NCBI GenBank assembly: GCA_039980455.1
Contig: JBDXCG010000003.1
Coordinates: 434,001-498,000, forward strand
DNA length: 64,000 nucleotides
DNA from: CALINF01 sp039980455
GTDB lineage: Bacteria; Pseudomonadota; Gammaproteobacteria; Pseudomonadales; Halieaceae
Reading direction: 5' to 3'
In this document: piece by piece, positions 40,973 to 49,702 of the stretch
Numbering within the stretch: the first letter of the stretch is position 1
How the letters are laid out: each line of letters begins with the position of its first letter
The notes under the pieces: model-generated
Seen by the model: the letters and a program-made list of their open reading frames with translations, nothing else
Databases searched by the model: none
What the model was told of the DNA's origin: nothing
Position numbers and translations under genes: made by a program

Positions 40973-42391
40973 ATGATTACCGATATGGTCCCTAGTATAT
41001 CGCATGCAAGGCTAGACGAACTCAGGGCTGTAATACGCAGCGGCCTGCGGATCGACAGAGCCGATCTGTTGTCGAAACAGCACCTTCGCGCTCTGGTGAC
41101 ACTGATTTTTCTGATGCTGTCTTCAACGGCGCAAGCGCAGGAGGCCCTGGCGTACGGTCGGGACTTTGTCCGGCTGCCAGCAGCGTCTGACGCACCGGTA
41201 TCGGCGCGGGTGCAAACCACGCCTCAGGTAGATGCGAATCCAGCGGCAGATCAAGCTGATCTCTATCTAGAGCAAATTTCGGCCCTTGAGCGACAGGCTG
41301 GGCCTTACAGCGCGGGGCTCGACGAGCCATTATTTGCACTAGCGCGTACTCAGCGAGCGACCGGGGATGTCGCTGGTGCGCTGGCCAGCTACAGTAGAGC
41401 CATGCACCTGATTCGCGTTAACGAGGGCCTGTATAGCGAACGACAACTGCCGCTAGTGCGCGAAGTTCTGGATCTGTATAGGGAGCTTGGTGATTACGCG
41501 GCGCTGGATCAACGCTATGACTATTTCTTTAGATTGTATGGAGCGGGTCAGCCACCCTTTGATGAGGTGCGCTTACGCGCCTTAGTGGAGTATCTACGCT
41601 GGCAGCGTGAGGCGTTGGCACTGGAGCTTGAATCACCTGTTCCCGAGCGTCGCTTGCTGAACCTTTACGAGTTAAACAAGTCGGTGCTCAAAGCGGCAAA
41701 TGACGACCCTGATGTGAGTGAAGCGTGGCGTATCGCGCTGCTTGAGAGCCAATTTGCCAATATGTATCTACTTCAAGAGCATATTAAGCCCAAGGTTGTT
41801 GAGTCTACGGTAGGAGGCGGAGCGATCACAAATCGGCAGTTTTATGGTGTAGCCGGTATGGAAGAAGCTGATCCGCTGGAGAGCCGGATGTTGACGCTCA
41901 AGCGCACGCTTGTGAGTAAGGGGCGTAGTTTGGTCGAAGACCTACTGGCGCGATCCCCAGAGATGGCGCCACAGCAACGCGGCCGCGTAGAGCTTCTACT
42001 GGCTGATTGGTATCAGTGGAACCTAATGCGTTCACGTGCGGCTGAACGCTATGCCAAAGCCTACGAGCTCATTGAATCCTCGGGAGAGAAAGAAGTATTG
42101 GATGCATTGTTTGCTGAGCCCGTTGAACTGCCCGACAACGGCGCGTTTGCCCGCCAAAGCGCAATAGAAAGAGCGAGCTCTGCCGACAGCTTTTTAGGGG
42201 CGCAGTTTCAAGTATCGCATAGGGGCAGGGCAGTCGATATTGTGGTGTCTGTGAAGGACGAAGCACTGCGTGGAAAAGGTATTCGCCTGCGTCGACAATT
42301 GTCTCAGTTAGCATTCAGGCCGAAATATACAAAGCAGGGTGCTCAGCCTTCGGAAACGTTAGAGAGGGAGTATCGAGTGTACTCCCACTAG
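40973..42391 (+). CDS. Secreted helical-repeat (TPR-like) protein of unknown function
   Basis: Protein of up to 472 residues. A hydrophobic segment ending in SSTAQAQ marks a signal peptide at about residue 45 from the ATG at 40973; a TTG at 41069 would give a normal-length signal (MSKQHLRALVTLIF), so the start is uncertain. Residues after it are rich in helix-forming repeats: DEPLFALARTQRATGDVAGALASYSRAM and LREVLDLYRELGDYAALDQRY-like segments resemble TPRs. No catalytic motif. Divergent from the wax ester synthase gene. Function unknown; possibly an outer-membrane or periplasmic scaffold. Confidence 0.7.
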   Translation: MITDMVPSISHARLDELRAVIRSGLRIDRADLLSKQHLRALVTLIFLMLSSTAQAQEALAYGRDFVRLPAASDAPVSARVQTTPQVDANPAADQADLYLEQISALERQAGPYSAGLDEPLFALARTQRATGDVAGALASYSRAMHLIRVNEGLYSERQLPLVREVLDLYRELGDYAALDQRYDYFFRLYGAGQPPFDEVRLRALVEYLRWQREALALELESPVPERRLLNLYELNKSVLKAANDDPDVSEAWRIALLESQFANMYLLQEHIKPKVVESTVGGGAITNRQFYGVAGMEEADPLESRMLTLKRTLVSKGRSLVEDLLARSPEMAPQQRGRVELLLADWYQWNLMRSRAAERYAKAYELIESSGEKEVLDALFAEPVELPDNGAFARQSAIERASSADSFLGAQFQVSHRGRAVDIVVSVKDEALRGKGIRLRRQLSQLAFRPKYTKQGAQPSETLEREYRVYSH

Positions 42392-42434
42392 TCAGCTATT
42401 TGATGTCAGGGGCTCTGTTCGACGATGAGTTTGG

Positions 42435-43061
42435 TTACGCGTTCTCTATCACCATGATTGCGCCACGAGCCTCCACCGACCCTCGCGTTTGCCAGTCCAA
42501 TACCTCGGCATAGTGTGCGTCGACGCAACGCTGTGCCATCTCATGAAAAGTGGGCCGCTCTGGATCGGCGATGAGGATGCGCTTGACGCCAGCCTCTACT
42601 GCCCGGGTTACCATTTCAAACACCGGATCCACGAGATCGTCCCAGAAGCAGATGTCGGCAGCGATCAGGACATCGAATTGCGCTAGCTGTGCGGTAGAAA
42701 GCTGTTCAAACCGCTTTATACAGTGTGTGGTAGATGCGCCGTTGAGCTCCGCGACAACATCCAGATATGGAAACACGTTAGCGTCCGCATCGACTGAAGT
42801 AACCTCCGCGCCAAGTTCGCGAGCACACCAAATGCCCGCGATCCCCCAGCCGCAACCAACATCGATAACGCTATCGCACATATCTCCTGGATTTTTCTGT
42901 AGGTAATCGATCAGCAGGCAACTTGATTTCCACAGTTTATTGCCATGAATGCTGGGAAGGTTGCCTTGGCGTCGCACGCGACGTATCGCAGGGTGGGAGG
43001 CGTTGGGTAGAACCAGGTTTCTGAATGTTCTGTGAGAGCGAGCTGGCGTTCGCTGGGTCAA
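42435..43061 (-). CDS. Class I SAM-dependent methyltransferase
   Basis: Protein of 208 residues from TTG at 43061 (GGAG eight bases upstream). The SAM-binding motif I is VIDVGCGWGIAGIWCAREL, with motif II acidic residue in VTSVDADANV and post-motif FDVLIAADICFWDDL. The pattern resembles the protein-lysine (METTL20/PrmA-like) methyltransferases, whose motif IV is D-x-x-x-x-x-D-x-x-F/Y, but the target cannot be named. Divergent from the TetR gene. Confidence 0.78.
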   Translation of the reverse strand: MTQRTPARSHRTFRNLVLPNASHPAIRRVRRQGNLPSIHGNKLWKSSCLLIDYLQKNPGDMCDSVIDVGCGWGIAGIWCARELGAEVTSVDADANVFPYLDVVAELNGASTTHCIKRFEQLSTAQLAQFDVLIAADICFWDDLVDPVFEMVTRAVEAGVKRILIADPERPTFHEMAQRCVDAHYAEVLDWQTRGSVEARGAIMVIENA

Positions 43062-43083
43062 GGTACGGACTCCGATTGATTAA

Positions 43084-43145
43084 TAACTGTGGAAGGGCAT
43101 TGTGGCATTCCACAGGCTAACTTGACTAGCAAGCAGCCACAGTTA
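43084..43145. promoter_or_regulatory. Clustered TGTGG inverted repeats, candidate TetR operator
   Basis: Between the divergent methyltransferase and TetR genes lie TAACTGTGG (43084-43092) and its exact inverse CCACAGTTA (43137-43145), with the perfect dyad TGTGG-CATT-CCACA (43101-43114) between them. Four TGTGG half-sites within 62 bases upstream of a TetR-family gene suggest the autoregulatory operator. The link to this TetR protein is positional inference. Confidence 0.45.
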
Positions 43146-43259
43146 GTTGCCTTTCCGCCCGCTGAGCATTACTACTGCGTAGTGGCAGGCGCGACTCGCT
43201 TGATATAGGATTGCCAGTCTGACCCGTTCAGGGCGATCTGACCATCAGAGTAGGGGCTG

Positions 43260-43916
43260 ATGAATACAAGACCAAAGGTTGAGCTGCTGGAGAAAAACCG
43301 ACCCAGGCAAGCTCGAGCCAAGCGAACATACGACGCTATTCTGTCTTCGGCGGCAGAACTGCTTGTGGAAGTCGGGGTGGAGCGAATTTCGACTAACCTG
43401 GTTGCTGAGCGGGCTGGCATCACTGTGCCAGCTTTGTATCGTTATTTTCCCAACAAGTATTCAGTGTTGTATACGCTTGGCTCTGTGCTCATGGACAGCC
43501 AGAACGCTGCATTCCAGGAATGGTTCGATCAGGGCAAGTACCAGCCAGCCGATGAGGAACTGCTAGTCAATATTCACGAGTTACTGCTGAAAACGTACCA
43601 GGTTACACAGCAGCAAATTGGTGGTGCGGAGATTATTCAATCCTTGCGTGCGGTTGGTCCTCTTCAGGAACTGCGCCTTGAATCTCATCGGTTGATTGCC
43701 AGCCAGTTGGCTCTGATAGCGCAGGAGCGAATGCACGTTCCGGTCACGCCGGCATTGCTGCTGCAGTGCCGGTTGACTATCGATATGGGTTACTCAGTGG
43801 TCGAAATGGCGCTTGAAGACACGGAACTTCCGGCGGAAGCTATTTTGCGTGAAGGCGCGGCTATGCTACGCAGCTACTGGCTAGACCTGTTACAAGGTAG
43901 TTCGCCCGACACTTAG
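43260..43916 (+). CDS. TetR-family transcriptional regulator
   Basis: Protein of 218 residues. The N-terminal TetR helix-turn-helix is clear: RAKRTYDAILSSAAELLVEVG, then ISTNLVAERAGITVPALYRYFPNK (residues about 42-65). The C-terminal ligand-binding part is a divergent helical bundle. GGGG precedes the ATG. Its ligand and targets are unknown; the divergent methyltransferase gene and itself are the natural candidates. Its stop overlaps the convergent cold-shock gene by four bases. Confidence 0.88.
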   Translation: MNTRPKVELLEKNRPRQARAKRTYDAILSSAAELLVEVGVERISTNLVAERAGITVPALYRYFPNKYSVLYTLGSVLMDSQNAAFQEWFDQGKYQPADEELLVNIHELLLKTYQVTQQQIGGAEIIQSLRAVGPLQELRLESHRLIASQLALIAQERMHVPVTPALLLQCRLTIDMGYSVVEMALEDTELPAEAILREGAAMLRSYWLDLLQGSSPDT

Positions 43917-44347
43917 TCCAGTGCTTCAACGTCTTCTGCCTGGGGTCCTTTGTCACTCTCGGCGACGACAAATGACACTCGCTGGCCGTCGCGGAGGCTA
44001 CGTCTCCCTTCTCCGCGGATAGAGCGGAAGTGCACGAATATCTCTTCATCATTGTCTAAAGTGATAAAACCGAAGCCCTTGGAGACATTGAACCACTTCA
44101 CATTACCTTCTTCGCGTGGGCCAGAGGCAGAAGTTGATTGTGTTGACGCACTTTGGTGCTGTGCTCCGGAGGAGTGTGATGTCTGTGCAGCGGGTGCGCC
44201 TGTCAACAAAACCGTAGCAATCGTGGCGATACAAAAAGCGGCGCTAAGTACCAGGTCGGGCAATGCATTACCTTGCAGGTAAGTCGTGGCAGTGGCTACG
44301 ACGATTGCGATGACGATGCTGATAACAAACTTTACGGGTAGTGACAT
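43913..44347 (-). CDS. Membrane-anchored cold-shock-domain protein
   Basis: Protein of 144 residues with two hydrophobic helices (residues 5-23 and 31-49), a short Ser/Gln/Thr-rich linker (52-77) and a full cold-shock domain at 79-144: GNVKWFNVSKGFGFI with RNP1 (KGFGFI, 90-95), RNP2 IFVHF (103-107) and QRVSFVVAESDKGPQAEDV. The CSD binds single-stranded RNA or DNA; here it would be tethered at the inner membrane facing the cytoplasm. A free CspA-like gene lies 200 bases upstream on the same strand. Confidence 0.87.
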   Translation of the reverse strand: MSLPVKFVISIVIAIVVATATTYLQGNALPDLVLSAAFCIATIATVLLTGAPAAQTSHSSGAQHQSASTQSTSASGPREEGNVKWFNVSKGFGFITLDNDEEIFVHFRSIRGEGRRSLRDGQRVSFVVAESDKGPQAEDVEALD

Positions 44348-44547
44348 TTCAGTTCTCTCAGTGGCGATGTGTTTGGCTTGCTTAATTGGAGCGCGCGCAG
44401 TTTAACATCATTGTGGCGGATGCTAACAACTGGAAAGACTGATTCACATGAAATAACTTGCGCCTGCGGCGACGGCAGCAGGTATGGCTAAATTATGTCG
44501 CTACAAGTCAGGTGCAGCGAATGCTGCGTCCTGCACTTGTGTACAGG

Positions 44548-44760
44548 TTATCGCTTGGAGACTTCTTCTGCCTGGAGGCCTTTAGGTCCTTCTACCAGCT
44601 TGAACTCGACCTCTTGACCCTCGTTGAGAGTGCGATAACCCTCTCCATCGATGGAGCGGAAGTGGACGAACACATCGTCGTCGCTCTCTTCGCGGGTAAT
44701 AAAGCCAAATCCCTTGGCGTTGTTGAACCATTTCACAGTGCCGTTAACACGCTCACTCAT
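44548..44760 (-). CDS. Cold shock protein (CspA family)
   Basis: Single cold-shock domain of 70 residues from the ATG at 44760 (MSERVNGTVKWFNNAKGFGFI). RNP1 is KGFGFI, RNP2 VFVHF, and the end is EGPKGLQAEEVSKR. It is an RNA chaperone/anti-terminator of the CspA/CspD type. It lies on the same strand 87 bases after valS; the intervening bases may hold its own promoter. The following 200-base gap leads to the membrane-anchored CSD gene and contains no other reading frame I trust. Confidence 0.93.
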   Translation of the reverse strand: MSERVNGTVKWFNNAKGFGFITREESDDDVFVHFRSIDGEGYRTLNEGQEVEFKLVEGPKGLQAEEVSKR

Positions 44761-44847
44761 ACTGCTTTCCTCGGTATTACCTGTTGCTTTTATTATGCTA
44801 TCCGCCTGCAAGGCAGTTGGATTCAGAAACCGATTGTTATTGTATTT

Positions 44848-47616
44848 TTACAGCTCGCTTATACGCTGCTCCTGCTGTTTTAGCTGCTGTAAAGATTCCT
44901 CTAGTCCGGCTTGTTTGGCACGCTCTTTGGCGACCACGTCCGCCGGCGCTTTATCGACAAAGGCTGCGTTGGACAGTTTGCCTCGTATGCGGGCGAGGTC
45001 TTTGTCGATCTTATCAATTTCCTTTGCCAGCCTCTTGAGCTCGGCGTCCTGATCAATGAGGCCTGCCATCGGCACCAGAATTTCCATCGTGCCAACCAAA
45101 CTTGTGGCAGCTACCGGGGCGGTGTCGCCATCCGACAACCAAGTGGTGCTTTCCAGCTTCGCCAGTTGCGTCAGAAATGGCGCATTGCCTTCCAATCTGG
45201 ATTTGTCGCTATCAGAGCCATTGCGTACCAGCACTGGTAGTGCTTTTCCGGGAGGTATGTTCATCTCGCCCCGAATATTCCGAACACCTACGATGAAGCT
45301 TTTGAGCCATTCTATATCTGCGTTTGCAGCGTTGTCTATGAGCGACTCGTCCGGCTGCGGATAGGGTTGCAGCATGATCGTATGCCCCGATTTACCTGCC
45401 AGCGGTGCAACGGTTTGCCATATTTCTTCGGTGATGAATGGCATAAACGGGTGCAGCAATCTTAGCCATGCCTCCAATACTCTAACCAGTGTACGTCGAG
45501 TGCCACGCTGTGACTCCTCGTTAGCAGTTTCATCCCATAGCGTCGGCTTTGAGAGTTCCAGGTACCAGTCGCAATATTCGTTCCAGATAAACTCGTAGAG
45601 CGTTTGCGAAGCGTGGTCAAAGCGGTAATTGGCAACAGAGTTGGCGACAGCTTCCTCTGTTTCTTGCAGTTTGCTGATGATCCAACGATCTGCGAGGCTC
45701 AGTGTGTAGGGTGCAGTTGGGTCTGTGGCGCAATCCTGATCTTCGCAGTTCATCAGCACGTAGCGGGCGGCATTCCAGATCTTGTTGCAGAAGTTTCGAT
45801 ATCCTTCAATGCGCCCTATGTCGAATCGGATATCACGACCGGTGGAGGCCAAGGAGTAGTAGGTAAATCGCAGCGCGTCGGTGCCGTACGCTCCAATTCC
45901 ATCGGGGAAATGTTTGCGGGTAGCCTTTTCGATTCGGGTAGCGAGCTTTGGTTGCATCATCCCCGCCGTTCGCTTTTCTACAAGCTCCTCTAACTCGATA
46001 CCGTCGATGAGGTCGATGGGGTCCAGTACATTCCCCTTCGATTTGGACATTTTCTGCCCTTCTGCATCGCGAACCAGTCCGTGAACATAAACTGTGTGGA
46101 AGGGTACTTCCTTGCGCAGGTGCAGTGTCATCATGATCATCCGCGCGACCCAGAAAAATATGATATCGAAGCCGGTGACCAGAACATTGGTGGGGTGAAA
46201 CGTAGCCAGATCTTCTGTTTCTTCCGGCCAACCAAGCGTAGAGAAGGTCCACAGGGCCGATGAAAACCATGTGTCCAGTACGTCGTCATCCTGTCGCAAT
46301 GCGATACTGTCGTCGAGGTTGTGCTCAGAGCGTACGGACGGTTCGTCAGCGCCAACATAGATATTACCGGCATCGTCATACCAGGCAGGAATACGGTGTC
46401 CCCACCAGAGCTGCCGGCTGATGCACCAGTCCTGTATGTCGCGCATCCAGGCGAAGTAGGTGTTTTCCCACTGCTGAGGAACGAACTTGATCGCGCCCGT
46501 CTCAACGGCTTCGATCGCCGGTTGAGCAAGAGACTTGGCATCGACGTACCATTGCAGTGTGAGGTAAGGCTCGATGACCACGCCAGAGCGATCCCCGCGC
46601 GGTACTTTTAGCACGTGATCTTCCACCTTCTCCAGAAGGCCTAGCGAGTCCATGTCGGCAACGATGGTTTTACGCGCATCGAAACGATCCAGCCCCTGAT
46701 ACTGCGAAGGTGCATTGGTATTTATCGCTGCGTCGTTGTTCAGTATGTTGATTACGTCGAGATCGTGCCTGCGACCCATCTCATAATCATTGAAGTCGTG
46801 AGCGGGAGTGATTTTGACGCAGCCGGTTCCAAACTCCTGATCGACGTAGTCATCGGCGATAATCGGGATCTGGCGACCGGTTAATGGCAGGTCGATGGTT
46901 TGTCCTATCAGATGTTGATAGCGTTCGTCCTCGGGATGAACTGCGACCGCAGTATCCCCCAGCATCGTCTCAGGCCGGGTGGTTGCCACGGTCAAATGAC
47001 CCTCGCCACTGCTGAGTGGGTAGCGAAAATGCCAAAGAAATCCCTTTTCTTCTTCCGAGATAACCTCGAGGTCAGAGATCGCTGTGTGTAGGGCGGGGTC
47101 CCAATTTACCAGGCGCTGGCCTCTGTAGATCAACCCTTCTCGGTACAATTGAATGAAGACTTCCTGCACTGCTTCGCTGAGCCCGGGGTCCATCGTGAAG
47201 CGTTCACGCGTCCAGTCCATAGAAGAGCCCAGTCTTCGCAACTGCTGGGTAATCGTGCCGCCAGAGTGTTCCTTCCACTCCCAGACTTTTTCGATAAACT
47301 TGTCGCGGCCAAGCTCATGACGATTGCTACCTTGTGCCTCCAGCTGCCTTTCGACCACCATCTGGGTGGCGATGCCGGCATGATCTGTACCCACTTGCCA
47401 CAACGTATTGAAGCCCGACATACGGTGGTAGCGAATTAGCGCGTCCATAATGGCTTCCTGGAAGCCGTGGCCCATGTGCAGACTCCCCGTGACATTGGGG
47501 GGCGGGATCATTATGCAGTAGGGCTCTTCTCCACCCTGCGGCGCAAAATAGCCATTGGCTTCCCATTCCTGATACCAACGGGTTTCGATATCAGCAGGCT
47601 GGAAGGTCTTGTCCAT
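44848..47616 (-). CDS. valS: Valyl-tRNA synthetase
   Basis: Class I aminoacyl-tRNA synthetase of 922 residues, the usual ValS length. The HIGH-type motif is in PPNVTGSLHMGHGFQ, the editing domain includes TTRPETMLGDTAVAVHP, and the KMSKS loop is GQKMSKSKGNVLDP. The C-terminal coiled-coil arm (about residues 860-922) is present. It charges tRNA-Val. The order pepA-holC-valS on one strand is the standard gammaproteobacterial arrangement. Confidence 0.98.
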   Translation of the reverse strand: MDKTFQPADIETRWYQEWEANGYFAPQGGEEPYCIMIPPPNVTGSLHMGHGFQEAIMDALIRYHRMSGFNTLWQVGTDHAGIATQMVVERQLEAQGSNRHELGRDKFIEKVWEWKEHSGGTITQQLRRLGSSMDWTRERFTMDPGLSEAVQEVFIQLYREGLIYRGQRLVNWDPALHTAISDLEVISEEEKGFLWHFRYPLSSGEGHLTVATTRPETMLGDTAVAVHPEDERYQHLIGQTIDLPLTGRQIPIIADDYVDQEFGTGCVKITPAHDFNDYEMGRRHDLDVINILNNDAAINTNAPSQYQGLDRFDARKTIVADMDSLGLLEKVEDHVLKVPRGDRSGVVIEPYLTLQWYVDAKSLAQPAIEAVETGAIKFVPQQWENTYFAWMRDIQDWCISRQLWWGHRIPAWYDDAGNIYVGADEPSVRSEHNLDDSIALRQDDDVLDTWFSSALWTFSTLGWPEETEDLATFHPTNVLVTGFDIIFFWVARMIMMTLHLRKEVPFHTVYVHGLVRDAEGQKMSKSKGNVLDPIDLIDGIELEELVEKRTAGMMQPKLATRIEKATRKHFPDGIGAYGTDALRFTYYSLASTGRDIRFDIGRIEGYRNFCNKIWNAARYVLMNCEDQDCATDPTAPYTLSLADRWIISKLQETEEAVANSVANYRFDHASQTLYEFIWNEYCDWYLELSKPTLWDETANEESQRGTRRTLVRVLEAWLRLLHPFMPFITEEIWQTVAPLAGKSGHTIMLQPYPQPDESLIDNAANADIEWLKSFIVGVRNIRGEMNIPPGKALPVLVRNGSDSDKSRLEGNAPFLTQLAKLESTTWLSDGDTAPVAATSLVGTMEILVPMAGLIDQDAELKRLAKEIDKIDKDLARIRGKLSNAAFVDKAPADVVAKERAKQAGLEESLQQLKQQEQRISEL

Positions 47617-47682
47617 GAGGAAGTGTATCCGAAGCGATTAATGTGGTGAGGGCAGGGCCGCAAATGGCGGCGATTATACGCC

Positions 47683-48102
47683 TCAAAGGTCGTGCTTTTC
47701 CAATGCGTAACCCCGCTCACGATAGAATGCCCATGACGCGCGCAACGCCTTCAGGCTATCGGGATCCTGCGTAACAACCTCGCAGACACGGTTGAAACGG
47801 CTAAAAAAGCGCGGAATCTCCAACTGGAGGTTTATCAGTAGATCATTGTGATCATCGGGTTCATGCCCCCAACCCAGTGTGATTGGCGCGCCATCGCGCT
47901 CATCGATGAGGTCATGGGGTAGAAAGCTGGCAGGGCGGAAGCTCCACAATAGCTCATTGAGGAGCAAGGCCTGATCTCTATCCGCCGCGTTAATATAGAT
48001 GCGATGACCCTGAGCGAAAGCCTTGTCAGCCAGGCGGGCAGCAACGCGCAGTCGCTCCCCTTGCTGCGCAGCCTGAACAACATAGAATCCAACGCGGGTC
48101 AC
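47683..48102 (-). CDS. holC: DNA polymerase III chi subunit
   Basis: Protein of 139 residues from a GTG start. The HolC pattern is seen in RVGFYVVQ, AARLADKAFAQGHRIYINA, LNELLWSFRPASFLPHDL and the C-terminal NLQLEIPRFFSRFNRVCEVV with RERGYALEKHD. Chi links the clamp loader (with psi/HolD) to SSB. It sits between pepA (six bases) and valS (66 bases), the classical order. Confidence 0.95.
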   Translation of the reverse strand: MTRVGFYVVQAAQQGERLRVAARLADKAFAQGHRIYINAADRDQALLLNELLWSFRPASFLPHDLIDERDGAPITLGWGHEPDDHNDLLINLQLEIPRFFSRFNRVCEVVTQDPDSLKALRASWAFYRERGYALEKHDL

Positions 48103-48108
48103 CAGTAC

Positions 48109-49605
48109 TTAGCCTGCGCGGTCCAGTAGATATTGCGTTAACAGCGAAACAGGCCTGCCGGTAGCGCCTTTGGGCGCACTATCCCAAGCCGATCCTGCGA
48201 TATCCAAGTGGGCCCAATCGTACTTTTCGGTAAACCGGGCCAGGAAACACGCAGCGGTAATACTGCCGCCGCCGGGGCCGCCAATGTTGGCCATGTCTGC
48301 AAACGGGGTATTGATTTGCTTTTGATAGTCATCCCAAAGTGGCATGCGCCAAGCTCTATCGTGGGTTTCCACGCCAGCGCTCAGAAGCTGCTCCGCCAGT
48401 TTGTCATCGTTCGCGTACATTCCTGAGGCATGGGATCCAAGTGCGACCACACAAGCGCCTGTGAGTGTGGCGATATCGACCACCGCGGCAGGCTTGTAAC
48501 GCTCAGCGTAAGTGAGTGCATCGCACAGTACGAGGCGTCCTTCCGCGTCGGTGTTAAGCACCTCGATCGTCTTTCCAGACATACTGGTGACTACGTCTCC
48601 TGGTTTGGTTGCGCCGCCGCTGGGCATATTTTCTGCCGCCGCGACAATAGCTACGACATTGAGCGAAATGTCCATTGCAGTGATAGCGGCCATTGTGCCA
48701 AATACGCTTGCGGCGCCGCCCATGTCATACTTCATTTCGTCCATTTTCGCGCCGGGCTTTAGTGAGATACCGCCGGTATCAAATGTGATGCCTTTGCCCA
48801 CGAGAACATAGGGTGCATCTTTCGCCTTGCCACCTTTGTACTCCATGACTATCAGGCGGGCTGGCTCATCGCTGCCTGCCGAAACAGAGAGCAGAGAACC
48901 CATTCCGAGTTCGCGCATTTTCTTCTCGTCGAGTATGCGCGTCGTCAGTTTTTTCGTGCCGCGCGCCAGCTTTCTGGCCTCACCGGCCAAGTAATTAGGC
49001 GTGCAGATATTGCCAGGTAAATCAGCAAGATTACGAGCCATGTTGACCCCTTCGCCAGTATCGCGTCCCGCGGCGAGTGCCGTATTGGCCGCGGCCGTAC
49101 CCAACCCCTTGCCCGGATCAACAACCAGACGAGTTAGTTTGCTGGCATCACGTGGCTTGGATACAGTCGCTGTGTATCGATAACGGGCGGTAACAAGGAC
49201 ACGCGCCAGGTAGGTAAGCAGCCAGCGCGAATCCTGTGCGTTCAGGCTGAGATCTCCCAGCAGTACCAGAGCATCCTTTGCGTGACTGTTTGGTAACACC
49301 TTGCTGATGTGGGTAGCCAGGTCTCTGGCGTCCTCGCGTGTAAATCCTTTCTCGCCCTTGCTGGCGCAACCCACCAGCAGCACTCTCGCAGCAGCGCCAC
49401 TTCCCATGAGGAACTGGGTTTGTCCGCGTTTGCCCGAGAAGTCGCCAAGATCAAGTGCCGCGCGAATGGCACCGCCGTGGGCTTTATCGATCTGGGCGGC
49501 TATGCCTTTGAGCTTGCCGTCGCCGCTAACAGGTATAACGACGCACTGCGTTTTGGCCTTTGCAGGGTCTTTGATAGAGCGGGCGCTGAGTGTCAACTTG
49601 GTCAT
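48109..49605 (-). CDS. pepA: Cytosol aminopeptidase (leucyl aminopeptidase, M17)
   Basis: M17 aminopeptidase of 498 residues. The two-metal active site is visible in VGKGITFDTGGISLKP, KMDEMKYDMGGAASV and NTDAEGRLVLCDAL; the N-terminal macro-like domain precedes it. PepA cleaves N-terminal leucine and others and in E. coli also binds DNA (XerCD recombination, carAB regulation). Divergent from lptF across a short gap, upstream of holC-valS, as in other gammaproteobacteria. Confidence 0.97.
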   Translation of the reverse strand: MTKLTLSARSIKDPAKAKTQCVVIPVSGDGKLKGIAAQIDKAHGGAIRAALDLGDFSGKRGQTQFLMGSGAAARVLLVGCASKGEKGFTREDARDLATHISKVLPNSHAKDALVLLGDLSLNAQDSRWLLTYLARVLVTARYRYTATVSKPRDASKLTRLVVDPGKGLGTAAANTALAAGRDTGEGVNMARNLADLPGNICTPNYLAGEARKLARGTKKLTTRILDEKKMRELGMGSLLSVSAGSDEPARLIVMEYKGGKAKDAPYVLVGKGITFDTGGISLKPGAKMDEMKYDMGGAASVFGTMAAITAMDISLNVVAIVAAAENMPSGGATKPGDVVTSMSGKTIEVLNTDAEGRLVLCDALTYAERYKPAAVVDIATLTGACVVALGSHASGMYANDDKLAEQLLSAGVETHDRAWRMPLWDDYQKQINTPFADMANIGGPGGGSITAACFLARFTEKYDWAHLDIAGSAWDSAPKGATGRPVSLLTQYLLDRAG

Positions 49606-49702
49606 GGTAAATCCTTCACTGTAGGTCAGGGCTGTAGTGTATGATGTGTTGGGTTCGAACTAAACCATCAACCGCCATGGATCGCGCTAAATACCGGTCA
49701 GA

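Noticed and set aside
44493..44532. Imperfect inverted repeat with CAAGTCAGGTGCAG and CTGCACTTG after cspA
   Set aside because: Bulged stem without a T run on the minus strand; not convincing as a terminator or riboswitch.
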